DNA from: GCA-958296115 sp965222445 | Lineage (GTDB): Bacteria; Chloroflexota; Dehalococcoidia; Lucifugimonadales; CAJWER01 | Direction: 5' to 3' | NCBI GenBank assembly: GCA_965222445.1 | Contig: CBDCTY010000002.1 | Coordinates: 3,224,001 to 3,288,000, forward strand | DNA: 64,000 nt | Part shown: one piece after another, positions 44,001 to 51,728 of the stretch | Layout of the letters: each line of letters begins with the position of its first letter | Numbering within the stretch: the stretch's first letter is position 1 | Program-made: the position numbers and the translations under genes | The notes under the pieces: generated by a model | Seen by the model: the letters and a program-made list of their open reading frames with translations, nothing else | The model's database searches: none | What the model was told of the DNA's origin: nothing

Positions 44001-44758
44001 ACGAACACGCCGAGCTGCGTCTGCACCTCCGCGTCCTCCAAAAGCTCCTCTGCGTCGGCGCCGGTGGTCCGATCGATCTGGTATGCCGCGTCGTCCGAAC
44101 GGGGTCCGACCCGGAACAAATTGGCGCCTAGAGGCCAGTAAGGGTCCCGCGGGTCGATGGGCTCTATGAAGCCGGTAACCCTAACGTAAATACGCTCGGG
44201 CTGATCGACCGACCTGGCCAGCACTATTGTGTCGCCGATAAGAAGCCTGTAGAAGCTCGCAAGGCGTGCCGCAACCACTCCCTCCAGGACAGGGCCGTCG
44301 TCCCCCTCTTCTATCCTGGCCGTCGCAGCCCTCCCCTCTATGATCTCGATGTGGTGCTCCAGGTCCGAGAGCACCTGAAAGTAACCTCTGGGAGCATCCG
44401 AGGGAGGGCGCGTAATGGGGAGAGGAAACACGGGGGTGCCCAGGAACATGGGGTCCGTGCGGAGATGCCGCACCACGTCCTCCCCGACATCGGACAGGCT
44501 CGATTCGCGGATGTCGCCGAACGTCTCGTCGGCAGCATCCAGGTCCGACTTCTGGAGTGGCACGAAGGGTACGTAGGTCCGTACCTTGAGGAAGTGGTCC
44601 GTCGTACGCTCGAATGCCGTATCGAGGCTCAGCCGGTTCAGTGTCTTGATGTAGACGGGGGCGCCTACAGCCAGGCTGCTCGCTACGGTAACTCCCACGA
44701 AGACCGCCGCGACCAGCCGCCAGTTGGCGCCCAATCTCCTAACGATAAGCTCTATCAC
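41090..44758 (-). CDS. Giant FtsX-like permease (1222 aa)
   Basis: Second two-module FtsX-type permease. N-terminal span LVAAVFVGVTVASSLAVGAP, a large outer domain to about residue 330, FtsX spans with SIPLLLLIAIMLLAALYYLY and coupling sequence EARSDDIASLRTRGTSLWQI, more hydrophobic segments than the first permease in the middle (about residues 500-650), a second outer domain with PFLAIESESFSEIAWF, and a C-terminal set with ARIELGTLQTMGLTRAQLIG. GTG at 44758 without a strong site. It shares architecture with its downstream neighbour, which suggests duplication or a heterodimer. No ATPase gene is next to it. Confidence 0.88.
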   Translation of the reverse strand: MIELIVRRLGANWRLVAAVFVGVTVASSLAVGAPVYIKTLNRLSLDTAFERTTDHFLKVRTYVPFVPLQKSDLDAADETFGDIRESSLSDVGEDVVRHLRTDPMFLGTPVFPLPITRPPSDAPRGYFQVLSDLEHHIEIIEGRAATARIEEGDDGPVLEGVVAARLASFYRLLIGDTIVLARSVDQPERIYVRVTGFIEPIDPRDPYWPLGANLFRVGPRSDDAAYQIDRTTGADAEELLEDAEVQTQLGVFVSQDVLLDTVGKVLPSTFSTIDYYVGVNRDTLERLDLEEIRDRVAEFEKGLHDRLIGSSAFTGITGILDDFEERSFFSSIPLLLLIAIMLLAALYYLYMMVNYLVEARSDDIASLRTRGTSLWQIFRVYSIEGLILVAIPALVAPFLVMGIVMAAGLLPYFDEFTDGGLLPIRLTFAPFAVAWGAAALCLAIFVLPGVLGGRTALIAQKLRTARPPLLPLFQRYYLDVGLLALGGMLFWEIQARGHLVSGGLFEDVQVNEALLAAPILMLAVVALLFMRFFPVLVRFLGGESQALVHVWTATTLAVLGAAVVVREIRVEYNLDWLPQLALLAGFAAAYVPANNAREWYVRLPAVGIEAVFAGLFVWMERPSPDELMFVPVVLLAAVVPLQLAYWGLRSLVRIAPVGVSMTLLRMSRNPLQYTWMMLLLVMLTGLGVLSTTVGATLGISQEEQILYDLAADIHVTRVAPPAHMGHGEYKAHLMAIPEITQVALGHRSLGQIGETTSRTLFPFLAIESESFSEIAWFREDFSDRSLVRLMDSLRTSGASVPAMIPEQASGIGVWVKPERPYPSIFVMMSVEDSNGIVETLNLGALNEEGWQLLTSGLPREMARPISLLSFQVFEFVHGPSGTPGSVMIDNIFAATPDGDATIEDFEGPVVWSPFRVSLSSADGVETVPESTFPGRQALLYRFSKDTDFGMRGIHRLSQNGRIPVVVHSLFAESTGVRIGDSFVVAITSRRFPVIVRGIVDYFPTLAPEGVGFMVGDMETFLRYINMIGPGLRFTPNEIFASTVPDGQIDAMAGIQGMDITLDQIESTAQRLATTRVDPLVIAGWKLMVLVSVGLVVLLAGLGYAVYLLMFTIRARIELGTLQTMGLTRAQLIGLLGLEHLAIVVVGLALGSWAGFQMSRIMISTLAVTDTGDPVIPPFVLNTQWSLMAPAYVALGGLIVLALFVVHRTVSRIKLSEVSRMEV

Positions 44759-45109
44759 TTGGTGACTATCACATCCCGTCCCCCATCAAGGGAAGCTTAA
44801 GATGGGGGCTATGCCCGGTTGGGCGGCTGGCGCTGCGAATGATGGGCAAGCGGAGTCGCCGCGAGTTCCGAGGTCGTTTCGTGATCGGAGTACTCCCACC
44901 CAAGCCTCAAGCACGCACCCCTTCGGCTCACCTACGAGTATTGCCTTGCAAACGGCAACGGCCCCACGATCCGAGAGCGATGGGGCCCTACTGCTTGCAG
45001 TACGCCGACTGCCGCCTGTCGGTTTCAAGCTGGAAGTATGATAACACGCGGCAATGCGGGGCCTCGGCAGACCGATGGAAGAGTCTCTGTTCTCTCCTGC
45101 TTACCCGGC
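44759..45109. other. Intergenic region with a hairpin
   Basis: No gene is seen in these 351 bases. A 7-bp GGCCCCA/TGGGGCC hairpin with a 14-base loop lies near 44963-44990, between the isomerase 3' end and the permease start. It lacks a T run on either strand, so it is not a standard terminator. No convincing promoter was found. Confidence 0.4.
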
Positions 45110-45895
45110 TCACCCCCGAAGGAGGTATCCGTCCGCCCAGCCGAGCCCCTCTTCCGTAGCCGTCAGGGGAATGTATTCGCAGCCGATCCACCCTTCGTAC
45201 CCCATATCGTCGATGGCGGAGAAGACATACGGGTAGTTGATCTCGCCTGTGCCGGGCTCGTGACGCCCAGGCGTATCGGCTATCTGGATGTGACCGATGC
45301 TGCCTAGATTCTCCTTCATCGTGGGGGTCAGGTCTCCCTCCATGATCTGCATGTGGTACACGTCGTACTGCAGCCACAGATTGTCGGATCCAACCTCGTC
45401 GATGATCGACAAGGCCTGCTCGGAGTAGTTCAGGTAGAAGCCCGGGATGTCCCTCGTGTTGATGGGCTCGACAAGTAGCCGAATGCCAGCCTCGCCGAGC
45501 TTGGTAGACGCGAATCTGAGATTGGACACGAACGTCTCCCTCAGCTCATGCGGGTCGGCCCCATCGGGTGGTATTCCGGCCAGGCAGTTGACTTGCCCGC
45601 ATCCAAGAGCCTTCGCATACTCCGTGGCGAGCGCGACCCCGTCCTGGAACTCTCCCACACGGGCGGGATCGGTAGCGATGCCCCGCTCTCCGGCCGCCCA
45701 GTCTCCCGACGGAAGGTTGTGCAAGGCTACGGTAAGATTGTTGCGTTCTAGGTGCTCGGCCAGGTCGCCCTTGTCATAGTCGTAGGGCAGCGCGAACTCC
45801 ACCGCCCCGAATCCCGACCTCGCGGCGGCGTCGAATCGGTCGAGGAAATCTACCTCGTTGAACATCATGGTCAGGTTCGCGGCGAGCTTCGGCAT
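45110..45895 (-). CDS. Hydroxypyruvate isomerase family (Hyi/OtnI) TIM-barrel
   Basis: Sugar-phosphate-isomerase-like TIM barrel, 261 residues. It begins KLAANLTMMFNEVDFLDRFD and FGAVEFALPYDYD; the metal and substrate residues appear in LLVEPINTRDIPGFYL (Glu), YDVYHMQIMEGDL (Asp, His), and HIQIADTPGRHEPGTGEINY (Gln, His, Glu). This pattern is that of hydroxypyruvate or 2-oxo-tetronate isomerases. ATG at 45895 follows GAGG. No tetronate-pathway partners are adjacent, so the substrate is open. Confidence 0.9.
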   Translation of the reverse strand: MPKLAANLTMMFNEVDFLDRFDAAARSGFGAVEFALPYDYDKGDLAEHLERNNLTVALHNLPSGDWAAGERGIATDPARVGEFQDGVALATEYAKALGCGQVNCLAGIPPDGADPHELRETFVSNLRFASTKLGEAGIRLLVEPINTRDIPGFYLNYSEQALSIIDEVGSDNLWLQYDVYHMQIMEGDLTPTMKENLGSIGHIQIADTPGRHEPGTGEINYPYVFSAIDDMGYEGWIGCEYIPLTATEEGLGWADGYLLRG

Positions 45896-46302
45896 TTGTC
45901 GACCTCGTTTCGATGATTCTGAGGGCGCCCCGTCAGACCCTGGACGTGGCGAGTCCCCTTTCGTGAAGACGGCCCGCGAGAGCAGAGCCGGGCCCGCCGA
46001 AGTCTATGCCAGGCCCTCCTCCCGCGCAACAGGGGATGAATGGGCGCATTCTCCGCAGGCGAAGGCCATCCAGACCGTCATTCCCGCGGAGAGCCTGCCC
46101 CCGAGAAGTCGGGGGCGGGAATCCACCTACCCTATCCCCATGCTCAAGTATAGCCTCGAATCCCAGAAGGCCGTTGAACCCATCCGGTTCGCTTCACCTG
46201 CCCGTGTGGAGAATACTTGATGGGAGGGCCGACCCCGCTGCAAGCGTCTGCAAGCACGGTGTGTATAATGCGAGCCCGTCTTGCACTAACCAGGGGGACG
46301 AC
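45896..46302. other. Divergent intergenic region with palindromic repeat
   Basis: 407 bases without a gene, between the divergent isomerase and BNR genes. It contains a nested palindrome at 46077-46126: outer arms ATTCCCG/CGGGAAT and inner arms GCCCCC/GGGGGC, closely similar to the core at 50626-50675. No terminal repeats were found around this copy. TATAAT at 46264-46269 is a likely -10 box for the BNR gene, without a clear -35. Confidence 0.55.
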
Positions 46303-47367
46303 ATGGCAAGTCTGCAAAGAACCGGCCGCACGATCATCGCCACCGGAGGCGTATCCACACCAGGCCTCGAGCGCCTGAAGAACGGCGACATCCTTGCGTC
46401 CTATAGGCGATTCAAGCCCGATGTGGAGAACGAGGGCGGCTTTTCGAGCTGGGTCGGCGAGGTCCTCAGATCCACGGACGGAGGCCGCACCTGGAGCGAC
46501 CCGATAGTCGAGGTGCGGGGCAGGCGCCCGGGCATCCCCGATACGCTCGTCCCCTACTATGGCATGGCCCAGCTGCCCGACGGCACGATACTTCTACCCT
46601 CCATGGGGCCCACCCGCGGCACGTACATGATGCGCTCGACCGACGACGGCGCTACGTGGAGCGGGCCGGAGCCGGCTGGCCAGGGCATCGACGGCGTCGA
46701 CTGGGCTGCCCTCGCGCCCTACGGCAAGATACGCACCCTCTCGGACGGGGTCGTGATCTTCCCTGTGTGCGGACAGTTCAGGGGCCACAGTAACCACGTC
46801 TCAGGCCATCTGCGCTCCTACGACGGAGGCAGGACGTGGACCGAGTTCTCCACGGTCGCCAGCGGCCACGTGTTCTACAACGACGCGATAGAGCTGCCCG
46901 ACGGCAGGATGATAGCCATCGTCGTCAACGAGCTGTCTCCCGCGGGCCACGGCATGGCGCCCTTCTACTGGACGGAGTCCCACGACCTTGGCCGTACGTG
47001 GAGCGAGCCCGACTTCACTACAGGCGCAATATACGGAAATTCGCCCGCCCTCTTCCTGACCAAGAATGGGACTCTCCTGTGCGGCTACCGGTGGACGGGC
47101 GACGTCGACCAGGGCTACGTCGGCGTAGGCATAAGCATCTTCAGCGACGACGGCGCGGGCGCCGGTTCATGGAACTCGAGCCCCATCATGGTGTGGCTTG
47201 GCCGGGGTGTGCGGCCCACCTATCCGGGCCGGTCCTTTGCAGGTTACCCTGCATTCACCTACGTGGACGACGAGCGCATTCTCTGCGCCTACTTCATGTC
47301 GCCTGTGGGCGGAGGCGGCCCCACGACCATGGACATCGAAGGAGTCTACTACGTCGAGGAGGACTAG
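46303..47367 (+). CDS. Sialidase-like BNR-repeat protein
   Basis: Six-bladed propeller of the sialidase type, 354 residues. Asp-boxes (S-x-D-x-G-x-x-W) are visible: STDGGRTWS, STDDGATWS, SYDGGRTWTE, and a variant SHDLGRTWSE. No signal peptide is present, so it is probably cytoplasmic, and the arginine triad of true sialidases could not be confirmed. Many such proteins in environmental bacteria are annotated exo-alpha-sialidase without activity proof. ATG at 46303 follows AGGGGG. The frame is open upstream to 46006 but that part is non-coding. Confidence 0.85.
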   Translation: MASLQRTGRTIIATGGVSTPGLERLKNGDILASYRRFKPDVENEGGFSSWVGEVLRSTDGGRTWSDPIVEVRGRRPGIPDTLVPYYGMAQLPDGTILLPSMGPTRGTYMMRSTDDGATWSGPEPAGQGIDGVDWAALAPYGKIRTLSDGVVIFPVCGQFRGHSNHVSGHLRSYDGGRTWTEFSTVASGHVFYNDAIELPDGRMIAIVVNELSPAGHGMAPFYWTESHDLGRTWSEPDFTTGAIYGNSPALFLTKNGTLLCGYRWTGDVDQGYVGVGISIFSDDGAGAGSWNSSPIMVWLGRGVRPTYPGRSFAGYPAFTYVDDERILCAYFMSPVGGGGPTTMDIEGVYYVEED

Positions 47368-47434
47368 CCTCGGGTCCATTGGGCCGCCCTTCAGAAAACC
47401 GTAAGCTATAATGTGACGCGTTTCCCCTTCCCGT

Positions 47435-47520
47435 GCCCAGGTGGCGAAACGGTAGACGCGGCGGACTTAAAATCCGCTTCCCGCAAGGGAGTGGGGGTTC
47501 GAGTCCCTTCCTGGGCACCA
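47435..47520 (+). tRNA. tRNA-Leu (anticodon UAA)
   Basis: 86 nt with encoded CCA. The acceptor stem is GCCCAGG/CCTGGGC, the D arm contains GTGGCGAAACGGTAGACGC, the anticodon stem-loop is GCGGA-CTTAAAA-TCCGC (anticodon TAA), the variable arm TTCCCGCAAGGGAGT is long, as in class II tRNAs, and the T loop is TTCGAGT. TATAAT at 47407-47412 lies 22 bases before the gene and is a plausible -10 box. Confidence 0.95.
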
Positions 47521-47824
47521 CCTCCCCTCCCCATGACTTCCTCGCGCTTCCACCGAGTTCCGGACAAACCGGTGCCGAAGTATCACTTCTGCGGCGTAAG
47601 TGCATTCTCGAAGCTACCGGGTGTGGCGCCGTGTCCACATTTGGAACCCCTGTGGCAATGTCCTTGGTCAACCTTGGCGAGCCGAGAACTTCCAACTCGG
47701 TGGACCGGGGATTGACTGGCGTCAAGGGAGATGCCTATGATGCCACCATCTCGCTCGAGTTGATCTCTGAACCTGAGGACTCCTAGAGCGGTGTATCTAG
47801 GGCGTTCCAACAGTGGGGTATCAC
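47521..47824. other. Intergenic region after tRNA-Leu
   Basis: 304 bases in which I see no recognisable gene. A plus-strand frame from about 47640 to a stop at 47784-47786 reads TGVKGDAYDATISLELISEP near its end; it looks protein-like but has no start with a ribosome site and matches no family I know. Confidence 0.4.
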
Positions 47825-48709
47825 ATGAAGAGCCCAGGCGCTTCCGAAGGGCTTCAAGTACCGATTGCGGGCATCCCCCACAAGGTATTGCTCAAGGTAG
47901 ACGGCGCGCACCCCAGAGAGGTCATAAGCGACTCCTATCCCTATTCGACCAAGCTCTCACGGCGGGAGTACGATCGAGAAAAAGCCAAGCTACAGGTCGA
48001 GCTGCTGAAGATGCAGAAGTGGGTCACTGAGTCGGGGCAACGCCTCGTCATACTGTTCGAGGGACGGGACGCCGCCGGCAAGGGCGGGACGATAAAGCGA
48101 TTCATGGAGCACCTCAATCCCCGGGGGGCCTCCCTGGTGGCGCTGCCGGCGCCGTCCGAGAGAGAGCGTGGGCAGTGGTACTTCCAGCGCTACGTGCAGC
48201 ACCTGCCCTCCAGCGGAGAGATCGTGTTCTTCGACCGCTCGTGGTACAACAGGGCGGTGGTCGAGCCGGTGATGGGTTTCTGCACCGCTGCCGAGACCCT
48301 GCGCTTCCTCCGGGACACCGTGATGTTCGAAGAGATGCTGATCAACGAAGGCCTGCATCTGTTCAAGTTCTGGTTCTCGGTGAGCAGGGAAGAGCAGCTC
48401 AGGCGGGTGATGTCCCGGGCCCAGGATGGGCTCAAACAGTGGAAAGTAAGTGACGTCGACATCCGGTCGCTGCCCCTGTGGGACGAGTACACGGAGGCGA
48501 AGAAGGCGATGTTCGCTTCCACGGACACAAAGGCGTCGCCCTGGGTCGTCGTGAAGTCGGACGACAAGAAGCGTGCCCGTCTGGCCTGCATGCGCTACGT
48601 GCTGCGCAGCATGGAGTACGATCCCGAGGTGCACAAGCGCGTAGCCAAGCCTGATCCGAAGCTGATTGGCCCTGCGAAGAGCCTCTACGCCAAGGGCGAA
48701 GTCTGGTAG
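47825..48709 (+). CDS. ppk2: Polyphosphate kinase 2 (PPK2 family)
   Basis: Transfers phosphate between polyphosphate and nucleotides. The 294-residue protein has Walker A in LFEGRDAAGKGGTIKRF, the lid-like DRSWYNRAVVEPVMGFC and the conserved FKFWFSVSREEQLRR. The one-domain length and KRFMEHLNPRGASLVALPAP region fit class I PPK2, which prefers making ADP from polyphosphate or the reverse. The ATG at 47825 is preferred; an upstream GTG at 47813 adds four residues. Monocistronic and plus-strand, convergent with modC. Confidence 0.93.
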   Translation: MKSPGASEGLQVPIAGIPHKVLLKVDGAHPREVISDSYPYSTKLSRREYDREKAKLQVELLKMQKWVTESGQRLVILFEGRDAAGKGGTIKRFMEHLNPRGASLVALPAPSERERGQWYFQRYVQHLPSSGEIVFFDRSWYNRAVVEPVMGFCTAAETLRFLRDTVMFEEMLINEGLHLFKFWFSVSREEQLRRVMSRAQDGLKQWKVSDVDIRSLPLWDEYTEAKKAMFASTDTKASPWVVVKSDDKKRARLACMRYVLRSMEYDPEVHKRVAKPDPKLIGPAKSLYAKGEVW

Positions 48710-48741
48710 CCGCGGCTGCGTCACGTCGCACATCGCACCTG

Positions 48742-49872
48742 CTATGCATGTCCCCTGCCCGGCTCGAGAGCAACGATGCTCGTGCTCTTGATGATGAGGT
48801 AGACTCGGTCGCCCACAGACAGGTCGAGCGACCGCAGCGCGTCCGGCGTGATTTCGGCCATCATGCGCACTCCCGCATTCACGAAGAGCACGACGCGCGG
48901 CCCCTGGGGGTGAATTTCCTCGACCACGCCCGGCAGCACGTTCTGGGCGCTGATGCGGGCGGGTACGTCCAGCGCAACCAGTATGTCCGACGCCCTGATG
49001 GAGATCGTGACGCGCTCGCCGGGCTCCGCTTGCACCTCGGGCGCAAGAAGACGCGACCCGCTTGCCTCCAGCTCCACCTGCCACCCGTCAGGCCGCTTCC
49101 GCACCACATCGGCATCGATCAGGTTCTCCAAGGCAGCGTAGTCTGCAATACGGCTCAGTCGAGGGTTCGCAAGTACCGTCGAAGGCCGTCCTTGGGTGAC
49201 CTGCGCTCCTCCGCTGAGGACCAGCACATCGTCGGCAATTGCCATCACCTCGGATATGGAGTGGGACACGTATACCATTGGGATGCCGAGCTCGTCGCGC
49301 ACCTGTCTCAAATACCTGAGGATCAGGCCCCTGAAGGCCAGGTCGAGGGACGATATGGGCTCGTCGAGCAGCAGGAGCCGGGGCGACGCTGCCAGGGCCC
49401 TGGCCAGCGCGACGCGCTGGCGCTCGCCACCGGACAGACCGGAGACCTCACGGTCCATAAGATCTTGCAGCTGGAGCAGGTCGACTATCCTCTCCACAGA
49501 CACCACACGCTTGGCCTCCGGCGTGAGCCTGTGTCCATAGCGGATATTGTCCCTCACGCTCAAGTGGGGGAACAGGGCGGAGTCCTGGAATACGTAGCCG
49601 ACTCCCCTACGCTCCGGCGGAATCCCCACCTTCCGCGAGGAGGAGTAGACCGTCTGCCCCAAGACCTCGATCTCGCCATCGTCAGGCTTGGCGAGGCCTG
49701 CCACGCAGTTGAGTAGAGTCGTCTTGCCGCTCCCAGACGGCCCGAATACCGCGGTGATGCCCTGTCCGAATGTTGCCGAACAGCGCAGCTCGAAATTGCC
49801 GAGCCTCTTGGTTATGTCGAACCGGAGGGTGCTCTGCCCCTGGCCGTGGTCTGCGGTTCGCGGAGAATCCAT
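48742..49872 (-). CDS. modC: Molybdate ABC transporter ATP-binding protein
   Basis: ATPase of the molybdate/tungstate importer, 376 residues. Walker A is GPSGSGKTTLLNC, the signature LSGGERQRVALARAL, Walker B LLLLDEPISSLD and the H-loop VYVSHS. A C-terminal TOBE/Mop-like oxyanion domain (residues ~270-376, with SIRASDILVALDVP) is the ModC hallmark. I use ATG 49872, one base after the modB stop; in-frame starts at 49887 and 49896 overlap modB. Third gene of modABC. Confidence 0.92.
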   Translation of the reverse strand: MDSPRTADHGQGQSTLRFDITKRLGNFELRCSATFGQGITAVFGPSGSGKTTLLNCVAGLAKPDDGEIEVLGQTVYSSSRKVGIPPERRGVGYVFQDSALFPHLSVRDNIRYGHRLTPEAKRVVSVERIVDLLQLQDLMDREVSGLSGGERQRVALARALAASPRLLLLDEPISSLDLAFRGLILRYLRQVRDELGIPMVYVSHSISEVMAIADDVLVLSGGAQVTQGRPSTVLANPRLSRIADYAALENLIDADVVRKRPDGWQVELEASGSRLLAPEVQAEPGERVTISIRASDILVALDVPARISAQNVLPGVVEEIHPQGPRVVLFVNAGVRMMAEITPDALRSLDLSVGDRVYLIIKSTSIVALEPGRGHA

Positions 49873-49873
49873 G

Positions 49874-50554
49874 CTAGCCTGTCTCATCGTGTCCACGCTT
49901 CCATGCCCGGGACAGCAGCCAGTTGTGGACTACAAGCGTGGCTATCGCCAGAATGACTGAGGCGGCAGCCAGCTTGATCGCCGTAGAGTCGTCGCGGACC
50001 TGTACGCTCGAATAGATTGCCAACGGCAGTGTCTGCGTCCTGCCAGGTATGTTGCCTGCGACGGTGATGGTAGCGCCGAATTCGCTCAGCGCCCTCACGA
50101 ATCCGAGCAGCACTCCCGCCAGTATGCCTCGGTAAGCCAGCGGCACCGTCACCGTGAACAGGACACGCAGAGGGCCGGCTCCCAAAGTGCGTGCCGACAT
50201 CTCCAGCCCTTCGTCCACCTCGCTCATCGCCGCAATCGTGGCCCGAGCTACGAGCGGGAACGAAACTACCGCCGCGGCAAGCACGGCCGCCACCCAGGTG
50301 AAGACCACGTCCGCCCCAAGAGCTCGATGTATGACCGAGCCCACGGGGCCCTCCCTTCCAAGAAGAAGGAGAAGAAGGAATCCCACCACTACCGGCGGGA
50401 CCGCCAGAGGCAGAGACACCGCGATGTCTATGAACAGGCTTCCGGGCACTCTCCGCCTGGCAACCAGCCACCCGGCGAGCACGGCGGGGGGAAGATTGAT
50501 GACGGTGGCCAGGAGGGCCACGCGGAGCGTCAACTCTAGGAGTGCAATGTCCAT
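49874..50554 (-). CDS. modB: Molybdate ABC transporter permease
   Basis: Inner-membrane permease, 226 residues with five hydrophobic segments. The coupling EAA-like loop is MSARTLGAGPLRVLFTVTVP and the end of it ALSEFGATITVAGNIPGRTQ is strongly typical of ModB/CysT-type permeases. ATG at 50554. A miniature element separates it from modA (50766), so any read-through from modA must cross it. Substrate could also be tungstate. Confidence 0.92.
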   Translation of the reverse strand: MDIALLELTLRVALLATVINLPPAVLAGWLVARRRVPGSLFIDIAVSLPLAVPPVVVGFLLLLLLGREGPVGSVIHRALGADVVFTWVAAVLAAAVVSFPLVARATIAAMSEVDEGLEMSARTLGAGPLRVLFTVTVPLAYRGILAGVLLGFVRALSEFGATITVAGNIPGRTQTLPLAIYSSVQVRDDSTAIKLAAASVILAIATLVVHNWLLSRAWKRGHDETG

Positions 50555-50607
50555 GTGACGTATAACGGTTGGGACTATTGGGAACGACGCAAGTATAGGA
50601 CGATGAA

Positions 50608-50751
50608 CCCAAATCCACCACCTCCGTCATTCCCGCGACGAGCCTGCCCCCGAGCAGTCGGGGGTGGGAATCCATCCCCGGCAAGGTGCACAGCCATAGC
50701 CTCAGAGGCAGTCCGTCACGCCGCCCGTGCAAATCAGGTGGTGGATTTGGG
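50608..50751. mobile_element. Miniature inverted-repeat element between modA and modB
   Basis: 144 bp with perfect 16-bp terminal repeats CCCAAATCCACCACCT (50608-50623) and their inverse (50736-50751), flanked by the 5-bp direct repeat ATGAA on both sides (50603-50607, 50752-50756). The interior carries the palindromic core GTCATTCCCGCGACGAGCCT followed by a CCCCCGAGCAGTCGGGGG hairpin. No coding capacity. Confidence 0.85.
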
Positions 50752-50765
50752 ATGAAACGGCTGCC

Positions 50766-51560
50766 CTATTCCGCTGAAGTGAATCCGTGCGCGGCGAATA
50801 TGTCCCGGGCCTCGGCGCCGCGCAGGTACTCGACCAGCCTCCATGCGGAGTCCTCATGCCCCGACCCGGCTATGACAGCCGCCGGATAGACGATGGGAGA
50901 ATGGCTATCTGCCGGCGCGGCTGCAACCACCATGGCCGACTGGGAGGAAGCCGCGTCCGTGGCGTAGACGAACGCCGCATCGGCATTGCCAGACTCCACG
51001 TACGCCAGCGCCGCGCGTACGTCTGCCGCGAACACCATCTTGGGGAGGAGCTCGTCCCACAGTCCGAGGTATTCCAGGCTCTCCCGTGCATACCTGCCTG
51101 CCGGGGCGAGCGCAGGGTCAGCCAACGCGATGCGCTCGACGCCCTCAGCTGTCAGGGCGAGGATGCTGTCGGGATGCACTCCCCTGCCCGCAGGCGCGGC
51201 TAGGACGGCAAGGACCAGGTGGTTGCGCAAGATGTATGCGGGCTCCCCCGCGAGAGCTGCCCGCTCCTGCAGGAACGCAACTGGGGAAGCGCCTGCGGAC
51301 AGAAAGAGAGCCGCGGGCGCACCGCTAACGATCTGCTGCGCGAGGGCTTGGGACCCACCGTAACTGACCGCAAACGGGATGCCAGTATTGCGCTCGAAAG
51401 CAGTCCTGATCTCCTCCACAGGGTCGTGCAGGCTCGCCGCTGCAAGGACGAGCATATCGCCCGGTCCGTCGCTGTCGGATGAGCAGGCAAGGACAGGCAG
51501 CACCGCGAAGACGGCCAACGCGACACTGGCCCATAACGAGAGTTGGTTTGGAGGTGTCAC
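50766..51560 (-). CDS. modA: Molybdate ABC transporter substrate-binding lipoprotein
   Basis: Periplasmic-side binding protein, 264 residues, lipid-anchored (AVLPVLACSSD, Cys near residue 26). It begins LVLAAASLHDPVEEIRTAFE and FAVSYGGSQALAQQIVSGAP, the oxyanion pocket region of ModA; VKFA-like MVFAADVRAALAYVESGNAD and VYPAAVIAGSGHED also fit. GTG at 51560 follows GGAG. Heads modABC, divergent from nusA. Confidence 0.92.
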   Translation of the reverse strand: MTPPNQLSLWASVALAVFAVLPVLACSSDSDGPGDMLVLAAASLHDPVEEIRTAFERNTGIPFAVSYGGSQALAQQIVSGAPAALFLSAGASPVAFLQERAALAGEPAYILRNHLVLAVLAAPAGRGVHPDSILALTAEGVERIALADPALAPAGRYARESLEYLGLWDELLPKMVFAADVRAALAYVESGNADAAFVYATDAASSQSAMVVAAAPADSHSPIVYPAAVIAGSGHEDSAWRLVEYLRGAEARDIFAAHGFTSAE

Positions 51561-51597
51561 TGCTCCAGCGTCGCGCAGGGTTTCGCTACTGTCAAGC

Positions 51598-51627
51598 TTC
51601 GACCGATTCGCCGATTTGTGGTATACT
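51598..51627 (+). promoter_or_regulatory. Promoter of the nusA operon
   Basis: TTCGAC (51598-51603) and TATACT (51622-51627) with 18-bp spacing give a good sigma-70-type promoter. Transcription should start near 51634, leaving a leader of about 95 bases that contains a terminator hairpin. Confidence 0.6.
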
Positions 51628-51664
51628 CTGGTGAAGTTGGGACCTCTGTGACCTGTCGAGCGAG

Positions 51665-51688
51665 AAAGTGGGGCAGCCCACTTTTTTT
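51665..51688 (+). terminator. Intrinsic terminator in the nusA leader (candidate attenuator)
   Basis: Perfect 8-bp stem AAAGTGGG/CCCACTTT with loop GCAG, followed by a run of seven T. It lies between the promoter and nusA, so it would stop most transcripts before the operon unless read through. In many bacteria rimP, not nusA, is first after such a leader; here there is no rimP. Confidence 0.8.
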
Positions 51689-51728
51689 GTTGATGGGGTA
51701 GCTGTCCAGTCAGGAGGTAGCGAGGGAT

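Noticed and set aside
44963..44990. Hairpin as terminator of the isomerase gene
   Set aside because: The stem is only 7 bp with a 14-base loop and no T run follows on either strand.
47640..47786. Possible small gene between tRNA-Leu and PPK2
   Set aside because: No start with a ribosome site and no recognisable motif; the protein-like look may be chance.
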